Positions 22,166-33,914 of a DNA stretch of 64,000 nt are shown here, in pieces (position 1 is the stretch's first letter; every line of letters begins with the position of its first letter). The notes under the pieces were generated by a model. That model was given only the letters and a program-made list of their open reading frames with translations. It had not been told where the DNA came from and made no database searches. Location: positions 98,693,825 through 98,757,824 of the forward strand of contig NC_080543.1 in the NCBI RefSeq assembly GCF_028640845.1, read 5' to 3'. Position numbers and translations under genes: made by a program. This DNA comes from Ahaetulla prasina (taxonomy: Eukaryota; Chordata; Lepidosauria; Squamata; Colubridae).

Positions 22166-22809
22166 ATGAAATGCTTTTTATTTTTCCTGTTTTCCTTCAT
22201 TTCATTATATTTTATTACACAAATTGATACAAAAGATAAACACATAGTAAGATATAAAAACTAGTGAACAACAATAAAATAAACAAAAAAATAGAATAAA
22301 GGAAAGATTTCCCCAAATTAAAAAATACACCTAAATACTAATACTAAGCACCTAAAATATAAAATACACATTATTATATTTATGTTATGTTACGTTACGT
22401 TACGTTACGTTACATTATGTTATGTTTGATCTTTTCATAAACAGATAAGTTACATATCTACAAAAGTCCATCCTCAATATCTGGATAAGATTGGTTTTCC
22501 AATTTCTCTGAATAATTTTTTTGGCAGCTCCCGTGGCTTCTGCAAACTTAATTCCTCACATATAGTTAGATTTTAGAATCTGCAAACAGAATTCAACATA
22601 ACATTATTATTTTAAGGGATTTCCCATAAATATTATCTATATGCTACTAAAACTCTCCTTTTTTTAATCTTCAGTTGGATGAAACAGTGCATCATAGGGC
22701 AACAGTTTTTGAATCAACACTTCTCAAATGAGCTAACAATTTTGACACAGATGGCCAGCCCTCTGATTGAACAGCCCTCTCTCAAAAGAGGGGGAGGGAT
22801 ACAAAATCA
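22166..22809. other. AT-rich interval with pentamer array
   Basis: Contains the pentamer tract at 22381-22425 within AT-rich, possibly retroelement 3'UTR-derived sequence. Nothing else was recognised. Confidence 0.45.
22381..22425. repeat. (TACGT)n/(TATGT)n pentamer array
   Basis: Nine 5-bp units: two TATGT, four TACGT, one TACAT, two TATGT. Only the central units keep the CpG. Confidence 0.95.
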
Positions 22810-23075
22810 TCTATCTCCAATCTACCTGTACAACATAGTCCATTCAACAGCTCCAAGAAGGCTCCACTCTCATTTGGACCACAGATAAACCTCCAGGTGA
22901 CCTTAATGACTCACTAAAAGAATGCAAATGACCAGCTATCTGCAAGGAGTATAAATCATTTCCCACCATCTAGTCAGAGCTGAAGAAACTGGACAGAAAG
23001 TCCAGTTGCCTCTTTAAAAAGCACCTTTGGGACAACCATGACCTGGATGACTGAGGATCTCCATAGACAATCTTT
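22810..23075 (+). repeat. PLE-end-like dispersed repeat, fragment 3
   Basis: The longest of three related pieces. It includes CCTCCAGGTGACCTTAATGA, AATGCAAATGACCAGCTATC, GAGCTGAAGAAACTGG and AAAAGCACCTTTGGGACAAC, and ends GATGACTGAGGATCTCCATAGACA-like. In the form I remember, GAGCTGAAGAAG is followed by a hairpin and GCGAAACGTC. That hairpin segment is missing here. Assignment to a Penelope-type end is from memory. Confidence 0.55.
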
Positions 23076-23076
23076 T

Positions 23077-24212
23077 AACAACATTTTTTTTAAAAAAAAT
23101 TGTAAAGACCTGCTGTAGAAATCTGAAACCTAGTCATTTCAGTCAAGAATTCCATTAACTAATAGCATACCTAAATGAGGACAAATCCCCCCCCCAATAT
23201 ACACATACCTCTTGCACCGTTGAGCTAAAATGCCTGGCTTAAGATGCCTGCCTGCCTGCCCCCCCCTCCTCCCTCCCTCTACATGCCTGCATGTGTGCAC
23301 AACTGCCAATGAGCACATTTGCTTGTTGTTTATCTTTGCCTTCTGCAGGGATTGTAGTGGCAAGATCACAACCTCATCATCATGACACATGGCAAAGTCG
23401 CAATAAAATCCTTATGTGTAGCTGATTCTCTTGTTCCTGAATCAGAGCCAAATTGGATTTTATGCCTTATCAAACACTGAAGAAATATAACATTTCTAAT
23501 GTTGGGAGATCTGCTGGAGCAGTTACCGGAAGGATACTATTTGCTTCCAGCTTCTGCTAATTTGGGAATCTTATTTACTACATTAGCCTTGTTGCCTATT
23601 CCATCATCTTTTATATCATGTGTAAAATTTATTCCAGCAGCTGCTGTTTAGCCAATTTTTCCAAAGGGCTCTCTTTTTTAAATTTTAAATGGTTTTGTGT
23701 GGCTTTAATGTTTTGGGCTGCCTTTCTCTCAAGTACAGCTTTTTCTTTGTGTACTCTTTGATAAAGACAGTTTAGAATGCCCATAGGATTGCTCCGTTTG
23801 GAAAACATCCTATAGACATAATTTGCTAGAGGCAAGTTGCAGACAAACCAAAGTTCCTTTAAATTAAACTGAAAGGAGGGAAATCCCATTTTATTAGACC
23901 CAAACAGACTTGTCACAAACCGGGGCATATCATCACATAAGACTGCAAACTATTGATCTTTTTCTCATTGTCATGCATAATGTTAGCGCTTTCTTGTCAA
24001 ATTGAGTCCTATAGATTCTTTTAACCAGAATTTGACTTTGGGGCAAAACATGACATCAGTTGGGTTATGTCCACAATCTTCTTCCTTTCTTTTGGAGAAT
24101 TGCAGAATGATGGCAGAGGTCATAAATTGAGCCTAGGGTCCTGACGTATGGTACTGAGTGAAAATATTTTAATTTTTAAACATTGTTATTTTGCCTTTTC
24201 TGTTCTGCTAAC
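23077..24212. other. No recognised feature
   Basis: Contains C-rich runs near 23187 and 23260 with CCTGCCTGCCTGCC. No TE boundary or exon was seen. Confidence 0.5.
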
Positions 24213-24220
24213 AGTCCACA

Positions 24221-24357
24221 CAGTGGTGGGATTCAGCCAGTTCGCACCCCTTCGGGAGAACCGGTTGTTAACTTTCTGAGCAGTTTGGCAAACTGGTCGT
24301 TGGGAGAAATCATTAAGGCAGAGAACCGGTTGTTAAATTACTTGAATCCCACCACTG
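24221..24357. mobile_element. Short hAT-type MITE (137 bp)
   Basis: Ends CAGTGGTGGGATTCA and TGAATCCCACCACTG are near-perfect inverted repeats. Flanks AGTCCACA (24213-24220) and AGTCCATA (24358-24365) match at 7 of 8 positions. Two internal GAGAACCGGTTGTTAA-type motifs lie in direct orientation. It is a deletion form of the family of the 16456 element. Confidence 0.88.
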
Positions 24358-24662
24358 AGTCCATAGTATAGCAAAACTAACATAACACAAAAGTCAGGAA
24401 GGCTGAGATGCAGTCACTTTTCTTCAAATAGCTTCTTTGCCAAAATGTGACTAGCTCCCATCTTGAATTATTTCCAGAAAGTATTTATAACTTAGTCCTT
24501 CTGTGCAGTATTGATTGACTGACTAGAACTATCTGGGTTTGAATGAATCAGAATCAATAATTATTTTTAATCATCTAGTTATTATTTATTTATCTTTCTC
24601 TAATTTATTTTTATTCTGCGTGGTTATTAGTATTGCCTATTCTACTGAAGGCCTATTGACTT

Positions 24663-24806
24663 CTTTCCTTCTTTCTTTCTTTCTTTCTTTCTTTCTCTCT
24701 CTCTCTCTCCTCCTCCTCCTTCCATAATACAACAAAAATACAGCAAAAAGATTTTATTTCTGTGTGCGTGCGTGCGTGCGTGCTTGTGTGTGTGTATGTG
24801 TGTAAA
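24663..24806. repeat. Compound microsatellites (CTTT/CT/CTC, then GTGC/GT)
   Basis: CTTT units grade into CT and CTC at 24663-24722. After 40 bp of other sequence GTGC units grade into GT at about 24760-24806. Confidence 0.95.
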
Positions 24807-27800
24807 CTCTTCACAGAATTATTATTTTTAATTGTACATTGTTATACAGTTCAACTTTATATATTTATGTTTTCTACGTATTTCCCCGAGTAATCCAGAA
24901 ATAAAGAGTTGGAATAGAATTCAGATTTTCTGAATACACAGGGGAGTTATGGATTTGAAAAAAAATCTCCATTCATTTCAAACATGGTATATTTCTGTCA
25001 CAATAAGAAATGATTCATATAAATATGCATGTTACAATAACAGGTAAGAGGATAATAGTAATGCTATACAACTGAAATAAGTACATGTTTAAAGAAGCAT
25101 ATGAAATTGTTCATATCTTAAAGTAGCACTGAACAAAAAAAAAACCCAACATGGCTATTGTAAAGGAAAATTATTGTTTGCCATTTACACGTTTCCTCTC
25201 TGTTTTATAATGTGTTTTATCTTATATTATAGCAACCTGTGCAATTTATAGTTATTCCTTATGCAGAAATTCCAAAAGCCTTTTAGGAATCAATTGCTTC
25301 CCATTTTCCTTGCAGAGATAACCTGCACTCTAAATATCTTGTTATCAACATTGGATCAATACACTGCTAAGTCCCACTTCTACAAGAGACTGAGAAATTT
25401 TTATTTAACACTGTTGCATGCTGAGAATTACTACCAAATACCTTTACTTTCCCTTTAATTCATCCCATCCCAATCATCACTATTATAATAATACTGTTTT
25501 ATGTCCCCATACCTAATTATTAATTTGCTATAAAACATGGGCCAGGTTTTTCTCCTTTTTTGAGATTAGGGGACAAAAAAAAATGCCTCTAGATCAACAA
25601 CTGTCACTTTGCAAATGTCCTTGTCATTACTACAGCAGTCATTACTATTGATATTCTATTGCAGCAGCATTTAATGGGCAATTAGTTAGAATGCAGTTTT
25701 CAAACTGAGTACTTTGCAAACAAGAGTAGAGCTGAGTAACTCTACTTTCCTTGGAAACATGAAATAGATCATCTGGATGAGACAGAAACACTAATAGACA
25801 AGTAACATATTCTTTGCTGTGGAGTGGCTCAGAAACTGAACTCCTGATTATGTTGAGTAAACCTTGTCTGAAGTTTTTCTTCAGTAGTCCAGAATCCTAG
25901 AATCCTGAAGAAATATGAAACAGCTTAGACTCAACTCTGAGGGAAAATCCTTTCATGAACAACCATGTTACTTGTCTGGCCATTTTTTTAAAATTCAGAG
26001 ATATCTCAGAAGACTTACATCATGAGCTGTAGAAGAAAGAAAACCAGAATAGGTCTGTTTGAATGTCTTAGTTTCTAAGAATGGGCTAACTTTCTTAGGT
26101 GTTCCATCTATTCAACTTGTCATAGCAAAGCTAAATTTTGTGAACTAGAAATCTGTTTAAAACAAAACATCTATAGAAAAAATCTGAGAAAATAACGAAT
26201 CCAGCTGACTAGTTACCTAGACGTTGTTATTACTTTGCCTGGAATTTTGTGAAAAGCTGAATGGGGTGTTTTCCAGATTATAATCTTTTAGCAGATGATT
26301 TGCAGCACCACCTTTTGAAGCCAATCTACTTGGGAAGATACCCAAGGGGATTACCTCTTCACGGAGCCACTTCAGGAGGAGGTGACAAAAGCAAGAGGTA
26401 CTTGGTTTCATCTTTTCCTGCTCTGATTTTAATTTTATGTGCCAGGGAGAATCTTCTGATATTCTCATAGCGTAAAAGTTGATTCTCACACAGTGCAAAA
26501 GCATGGTGTTAAATCTGACAATAGTAAAACCAACAGACAGATGGAAATTGGTCTTCCCTCTATATATAGAAACAATATTCAAACACTTTTGATATACATA
26601 ATAATGATTGCACTGGTGATCTGTTGGAGCCCAGGCTGTGATCTCTTCTATTTACTTTGAGCAGGAAGTGGGGGACTGGAAATAAATACCCATCTCAGGT
26701 GCTTTTATCTGGTCATGGGCGCTTGGGAAAGACTTGTGGTTCTGCTAGTACAGTACCCACTCCACTGTAAAACTTTTCTAAACATTGTAAAACTTTTCTA
26801 AAAGAAATAACTTCAGACCTGATTTTGTGGACTTCCAGAATGAGGGTTCTATAGGCTTCCAGTATCTAAACTGGATTCACTAAGATTATGACAGCCCAAG
26901 AGTTCATGACAATAATACAATTTATGTCATTGCAGTCTTGTAATCTTTCTCTAGTTGATATTGCCAACTACATATGCAAGACGTTTATACTCTAAATCTG
27001 TTTTTTTCCATTTACAAAAGTGGATTTTTATCTATTCACTTGCTTTGATCATACTACCTTTGTTAAGATTGAGACAGTCACTATTCTTCTCTGCACTGAA
27101 GGCTAATGAATTCCAATAGATTTCAGAATGTTCTGGGAAATTTTCTGACTATTACCAGGAGAACTTTTGTTAAAATCTCAGTCCCTCTGTGGAATAGAAG
27201 ATGATGTACACAATTGATAAAATTGTTCCTTAGTGACCTTGCATTATTCAAATCTATTTAGCTTTGTATGCCAGCTAAATACTATGTAGCCAGCTAAATA
27301 CAATACAGCAAAGTGAAAAACAATTAGAATTCAGGTGGAAGAAAAAAACATTTTCACATATTTGACTGAACATTACTGAGTAATACTGAAATACAACACT
27401 GAGTAGTGCTGTTTTCCAAGTGTTTGGGACTATCTCGATGATCACATAGCATTCTTGGTAACTTATTTGTTAGACAATTTTGATACACACTTTAAAATCA
27501 ATTGATTATTCATCTACAGATTTGGCAGATTATTCCATAGAAGGATCCAGAGCATGGCCTGGTAAGAGGATTTGGACAAAGTGTTTAATTGAATTTAAAC
27601 AATTATCTGTTTGTTCAACAATTGATCATCATCATTTATTGTATCTAGCAGCAAGATCAGCCTAGAATTTAGAACTTAGAAAGTATAATCACAGGATCCA
27701 AATGATCTGGTTAATTGGCCTAGGCAACACTAGCCTTCTGAGTAAACAAGTTGTTCAAGTGATGGCAAATGAGTTCCATTTTTAGATTAAATAGATTTTA

Positions 27801-29648
27801 TAAATCTTTTTACATTTATTTTTAGATCTTGATTTCTGTCATAGTGTGATGAGATGGAGATGTATTTTTCTTTACAAAGGTGGCAATTGACACATAAAAC
27901 TAGACTTTTTTTTTGCTTTTTATTATTCACATGCATCTATTTACAACAGGTATATACAACACAATCCCAGTATTCACCTGTTTTTCTTGTGTCAGGTTTT
28001 GTCCTAGGTTTTCCTCACAGTAGCTCTTCTGCTTCCTGCCCCTTTCAATTCCTTCTCTCTCCCGTTTCTTGGTGTATTAAGTGAGAGTAAGAAGATAGGG
28101 ATGGGATGGATTTACTGTAACATGCTCAGCATGGCTTGGCTTTTTCCTAAATCTCTTTAGGTGAACATCTACTGCTTCTCCTTTGGGGGAAGAACCTCTC
28201 TCACAGTCTTCTGTCCATCTTTTGTCAGAGAGTAGGGCTTCACTAAAACCAACAAATCATCCTCGGTCTTACATGAAGATGCCACCTCTGGGTTATCACT
28301 TCTCTTCCTCCAAGAAGCAACTGGTGGGTCTTTCTTCTTCTTCCTGCCCAGGAACTGACAACTGCTCTGCTTCACTGGCCAATTTTCCTCTCTAGCTCCA
28401 TTTCACACAGACTTTTGTTCTCCTTTCTTTCTGTCCTTCACTTCTTTCTCTCTTCAATTTTTAATTAATCCAGCAGCATGGAGAGGTGGGTACCCTCCCA
28501 GGACTCTAGCCCCCAATAGCTATATACCAGGCTGGACCGTTTGGACTCCTGTTCTACATCTCACCACAATAGATTTGGCTAGCTGCCAGATCAGCTCATC
28601 AGCCCTCATGACAGCACAATGGCCCTTCAAGGCCATAATTCACCTCCCCTTTCCCCATACCTATTTATTGACTCATACCAGACAAGTGCAGACATGTGAG
28701 ATTTCTAAATTTACATGCTATACTTTTTCTTGTGAATTTCAGTATTATTAATAGTGTATTCATCTGAGATGCTGCTTCAATTCACCATGGCTAGAACAGC
28801 TTTGTTATCGTTCTCTTCATACCTGGATGAATGTCTGCAAAAGTTGGTAATGAAGAATTTTTATTCAACCCATAGGATTTCTGAGGGAAGCGAGAGGTTC
28901 CATGGATATCATTTATTATCATGAAGTTCCACATGTACGTGAAACTGCTGAGTAAAATCATAAAGAGATTTAAGTAAAGTATCATTAGCATGTTGATGAC
29001 ACATTGCTCTATTTCTCCTTTTCATCACGTTCAAGTGAATCAGTGAAAACTTTGAATTTGTGCCTGGATACAGTTATAAACTGGATAAGGGCCAATAAAC
29101 TGAAGCTCATCCTGTCCAGATGATGAACTTTTTTCTTTAAAAAAAAAATCAAGTTTATACATGGAGATGTTCCTGGATCATCTGTTACAAAGGAGGTACA
29201 AGTGTCTTCTGTGGCATAAAATGACTTTTGCAATTTTATTATTTGAATAGAAATTGTTTTATTGTAATAATCCATATTGAAGATACTTCTTGTGGGGCCA
29301 TCCTTGCAAATGCTCTAGAAATTTAAATGTAAAATATTGCAGCAAGAATGCTGATAATAGCCAGATATTATATACTGTGCCAATTTGGGACAATCTTCAA
29401 TTACTCCCAATCTTCTTCTAATATCAATTCAAGTTGCAGTTATTAAGATACCTGAAGATACATGTTATTGCTACAAGTTCCTTCAAAGACTCTGTTGAGG
29501 GAAGTCACTAGTTATTTAGGAAGATATCTTTCATGGAGGCTGTCCAATTTTTAGAATGCTATTTTTAGAGACGTACTCTTTGTCATTTAGGGCACCATGC
29601 AATGACACTTTTATTTTCTCTTTCCTTTTGATTTATTTTATATATTAA
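24807..29648. other. Long interval without recognised features
   Basis: Nearly 5 kb of AT-rich sequence. Short frames lack domain features, and no inverted-repeat, LTR or tailed retroelement boundary was found. It may be unique intergenic or intronic DNA with old unrecognisable repeats. Confidence 0.5.
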
Positions 29649-29650
29649 TA

Positions 29651-29885
29651 CCATGTTTCCCGAAAAAAGATTGGGTCTTGTATTAATTTTTGCTACAAAA
29701 GACGCATTAGGGTTTATTTTCTGGTTAGGTCTTATTTTGGGAGAAATGCAGTACTAAATGCACTCATCTGGCTGACAATCTTAACTAGGGCTTATTTTGG
29801 GGGGGTAGGGCTTATATTACGAGCATCCTGAAAAATCATGCTAGGACTTATTTTTTGGTTGGGTCCTATTTTTGGGGAAACAGGG
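29651..29885. mobile_element. MITE with TA target (GTTTCCC family)
   Basis: Left end CCATGTTTCCCGAAAAAAGA and right end TTTTTGGGGAAACAGGG form inverted repeats, flanked by TA on both sides. Internal GGGCTTATTTTGG and GGTCTTATTTTGGGAG units repeat. There is no coding capacity. Intact copies of this family are common in vertebrates. Confidence 0.78.
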
Positions 29886-30065
29886 TATGTATATTGTAAA
29901 TTTATTTATTGCATAATACTTTTTAATTATTCTTGCTAGTGTTTTTGTTTTTTAATTTTACTGTACATTTTCATAAATGTGTTTGTTTATTTTTAAGATG
30001 TTTATATTGTATATTGCCCTGAGGAAATTCAATTTTGAAGGACAGATACAATTGAATGAATGAAA

Positions 30066-30338
30066 TAGCAATAGCACTTATACTTATATACCACTTTACA
30101 GTGCGTTACAGCCCTCTCTAAGCAGTTTACAGAGTTAGCATATTGCCCCCAACAATTTGGGTTCTCATTTTACTCATCTCAGAAGGATGGAAGCAGCCTT
30201 CCATCCTTCTGAGATGAGTAAAATGAGAACCCAAGTCAACCTTGTGAGATTTGAACTACCAAATTGCAGGTAGCCGGCAGTCAGCAGAAGTAGCTTGCAG
30301 TACTGCACTCTAACCACTGCACCACCATGGCTCACAGA
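30066..30338 (-). repeat. tRNA-derived SINE with internal palindrome
   Basis: The minus strand starts near GAGCCATGGTGGTGCAGTGG, an A-box-like region, with GTAGTTCAAATCTC as B-box. The body shares TTCCATCCTTCTGAGATGAG and AAATGAGAACCC with the other SINE family. The 3' end is TATAAGTATAAGTGCTATTG. An inverted duplication at 30159-30232 is unique to this copy. Confidence 0.8.
30159..30232. repeat. 35-bp perfect palindrome, 4-bp loop
   Basis: Arms 30159-30193 and 30198-30232 are exact reverse complements, starting GGGTTCTCATTTTACTCATC, with CAGC between. The right arm reads in the same sense as the equivalent body of other SINE copies; the left arm completes the fold-back. Confidence 0.97.
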
Positions 30339-32651
30339 AAGAAAGAAACCAGTTTACAAAATGAAAAATGATTTTTCGAGCACCTTTCATGTAAAAATAA
30401 CATGTATTTGTTAAAAACAACTGTTTTGAGTATGCCTACCCCAACTAAGCATTTAAATATATCTGGAAGGCACAAAAAAAAGCAGCTTGGAATTTTCTTG
30501 GAAGGACTACCAACTACTTACAGAGTTGTCCCACAACATGTCAGCCCAAAAAATGGGGGAGGTATATAATAGTTAAATGAAGTAATATATGAAATTTAAA
30601 TAATGAATTAAAACAAAACAATGCTCTTAGGCATTGATCTGGGCATGGGCTTTGACTTTTCATACTTTATCTAGAGGCACACAATGCATGGCTCTTCAAA
30701 TGTTGCTCAATCAGAGTTCTCATTATCTCCTATCAGTGGCTGCATTGACCTGGGTTCATAACAGTTTGAGTTCAAGAACAACCAGATGCTATATGACCCA
30801 TCTCTGTTATAGTTTAACTCTGTTTTCATCTAATGCAGCTGTTTAACAATTTTTGAATATCACACCGCTTACATCTTGCACCAAAAACAAGAACTGCTTC
30901 ATTTAAGATGATATGAAACTGCTTTACCTAATATACCCTTATGTAGCCAACTGTTCCTTTTTCCAACTTAAACTAGATATCCAAAGTTTCAGATAAAACA
31001 ATGTCCAAGTCCTGCTTCAGAAGATCTTTTTTTTTTTAATTGGAGACACTAGGGACCTTTTTCAAGCAAAGCTTCTATCCTTCCTATTCTTTCCAATCTG
31101 TCTTGATTGCTAAATGAAGAAAACCAATAAAAATGCTAATAACAAAGACACCCTTTGCTTATTTAGATGTAAGTCCTGCTGAGTTCAATGGGACTTCCTA
31201 TTAATTATGCCAAAGATTATAGTCTTAGAAGAAACTGGAACAGAGAATGTGTAGCTTTTTCTTTTATGTCTGATTTTAAGATCTTCCCCCAAAGAATAGA
31301 GAAGCTGCTCTCATTTTACTAAATCTCCAAAACTTGTGTTTTTTTTCCTTATGTCTTTGGGGTAGTGAATAACATTATTTTTACTTCTAGAGGAGGTGGT
31401 TGACCAATCTCTTCACCAAGAGTATATCTATCTAACTGGAAAGAGTGATAAGTAGATCTGAAGTTTCCTATTTTAAATAAGGTGATGAATATATAGAATA
31501 GAAAAGCGTAACTCAAGCATCCTCTTCACCTACATTTATGCTCCATGTTAAGAAGCAAAAGCCCAAACCATTCAATATCAATCAGTTTTATCTATAATAT
31601 GACAGCAGCTTATTTAGCACCAAGCAAAATACTCCAATAAATCTACATATTGCTAATCTTTGCTAATCAAGGGCGATCACCATGCTTCTTTTTCTCTTTT
31701 GTTCTGGGCTAGACCAGGAAACTATGACCTTCATTCCTCAATGAAGACAAAGCTCAGGTGCAGAAAATTTTTTGCATTTTCAGAATGCAAAGGGGGCAAG
31801 GGAGACAACCATTATTTTATTGTTATGCACAAGGCTCTACAGTGCTTCGTATTCCATTCAGAAGAGTATTTTGAAAAATAAAGGTGTAAGAACATTGCAT
31901 CTGCCCAAGACACATTAAACAAGGAACTATATCTCTTCCTAAAATCATGTACTCACACTGGAAGTCTCACACCAGTAGACATGCTATCCTAGAAAAAGAC
32001 AAGGCTGCCTTAATGAGTTGCAGACATGCTTCTGCATGTTCTGAGCTACCTTATCCAAATTGAACCTAAAGTTTACTGAGTCCTAATGATTTATATATTT
32101 CTTCCACATATTTCTATTACTACTGCCTCTACTATTACTGTAAATTTCATCCAAAGCTGCAGACCTTACAATCATAAAATGAGACTAATTTTTGAACATT
32201 TCTATTCTTTTCCTATTGCACTTTTTTTTTGCTTTGCTTGAAGAAAAGTGCATAACTCAAAATGTTGCCAACTATTGTGTGACAATGTTCTATACTATAT
32301 ATACTGTCCACATATAATGAAAGCTTATGGGTGTCAGTGGGAGGACAAAGTTGAACTTGTACTGTAATTATTGATGGCCATATTCAGTGGACATCTTCAT
32401 TTATTTATTTTGCATGCATGTTGGCTGTGAGTTCATCTCAGAAGGCCCAGCTGCCTAAATCCCTTTGAAGTTACAGTGAGGTTGGGAGATTTTAAGTAAT
32501 TCTACAGGGATGCCCCAGTTTAATTATCTTATTGCCATGAATTGACACAAAAAGAATTCTCATAAAATCCCCTCTTTCTTAATTATGACTATTAACTATC
32601 AGAACTTTTCTTCTCAACTAAGCTCCTCTGTATGTCTGCCCGAAACTGAAT
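30339..32651. other. Mostly unrecognised; two old repeat traces
   Basis: At 30690-30815 CTTCAAATGTTGCTCAATCA with a later AACAACCAGATGCTATA resembles a decayed palindromic amniote repeat. At 31160-31215 GTAAGTCCTGCTGAGTTCAA then TGGGACTTCC resembles another common amniote repeat, with a related trace near 45600. The remainder is unassigned. Confidence 0.4.
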
Positions 32652-32659
32652 GGTCACAT

Positions 32660-32969
32660 CAGTGGTGAAATGTAAAATTTGTTTCTACCGGTTCTGTGGG
32701 CATGGCTTGGTGGGGGGGAGGTAATGTGACTGGGTGGGCGTGCCCAACTTTTTTTTTTTTTTTACTTTTAAAAGTATATTTTCTACAACTTCTTCGGCCA
32801 AAGAAAAAATGCTTTTAAAAGTAAAAAAAAAAATCAACCCTCTGATGATCACACGGCTCAGCTGGGCATGGGGGGAGGCAGGGATTTTTGCTACTAGTTC
32901 TCTGAACCACCCACCGCCATTACTACCGGATCGGACAATCTGGTCCGAACCGGGAGCATTTCACCCCTG
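32660..32969. mobile_element. Non-autonomous hAT-type element (310 bp)
   Basis: Ends CAGTGGTGAAAT and ATTTCACCCCTG. Flanks GGTCACAT (32652-32659) and GTTCACAT (32970-32977) match at 7 of 8 positions. Subterminal TCTACCGGTTCTGTGGGCAT is nearly the same as in the element at 10507/11451, and both share the right-hand GGATTTTTGCTAC region. This is a shorter member of that family. Confidence 0.88.
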
Positions 32970-32977
32970 GTTCACAT

Positions 32978-33257
32978 GACACACTGAACACTTCTCAGTT
33001 TGCACTTGTCAAATTTCTTACCCATCCCCAGGTCGTTTCCTTCTCAAACTGAAACAACCAACATTTTTTATTAATACTTACTCCAATCTGAAAACAGCAA
33101 TTAACCATAATTTTAAATTAGCATCCAAATGCGCTTAGCATACAATCTAAATGCTCTCATTGATTTGGAACAAATAAAATATTGGCTTAATCTATATTGC
33201 TATTAGGCATTTATGGTTGATAGGAGACTCATTTTGAAGTTTGATTTGAACATAAAT
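32978..33257. other. Spacer, nothing recognised
   Basis: AT-rich spacer before a CR1 tail. Confidence 0.5.
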
Positions 33258-33345
33258 GATAATAATAATAATAATAACAACAACAACAGAGTTGGACGGG
33301 ACCTTGGAGGTCTTCTAGTTCAACCCCCTGCCCAGGCAGGAAACC

Positions 33346-33903
33346 CTACACCATTTTAGACAAATGGTTATCCAACATTTTCTTAAAAATTTCCAGTGTT
33401 GGAGCATTTACAACTTCTGCAGGCAAGTTGTTCCATTTATTGATTGTTCTAACTGTCAGGAAATTTCTCCTGAGTTCTAAGTTGCTTCTCTCCTTGATTA
33501 GTTTCCACCCATTGCTTCTTGTTCTACCCTCAGGTGCTTTGGAGAATAGTTTGACTCCCTCTTCTTTGTGACAACCCCTGAGATATTGGAACACTGCTAT
33601 CATGTCTCCCCTAGTCCTTCTTTTAATTAAACTAGGCATACCGAATTCCTGCAACCATTCTTCATATGTTTTAGCCTCCAGTCCCCTAATCATCTTTGTT
33701 GCTCTTCTCTGCACTCTTTTTAGAGTCTCAGCATCTTTTTTACATCGTGGCGACCAAAACTGAATGCAGTATTCCAAGTGTGGCCTTACCAAGGCATTAT
33801 AAAGTGGTATTAACACTTCACGTGATCTTGATTCTATCCCTCTGTTTATGCAGCCCAGAACTGTGTTGGCTTTTTTGGCAGCTGCTGCACACTGCTGGCT
33901 CAT
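33346..33903 (-). pseudogene. CR1 ORF2 C-terminal region
   Basis: About 185 aa in one frame: QQCAAAAKKANTVLGCINRG, VRPHLEYCIQFWSP, RVQRRATKMIRGLE, EEGVKLFSKAPEGRTRSNG and TINKWNNLPAEVVNAP. These are hallmark CR1 post-RT blocks, and the frame reaches a natural stop near the element's 3' end. It was separated from its RT by the L2 insertion. Confidence 0.92.
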
Positions 33904-33914
33904 ATCTAAATGGT

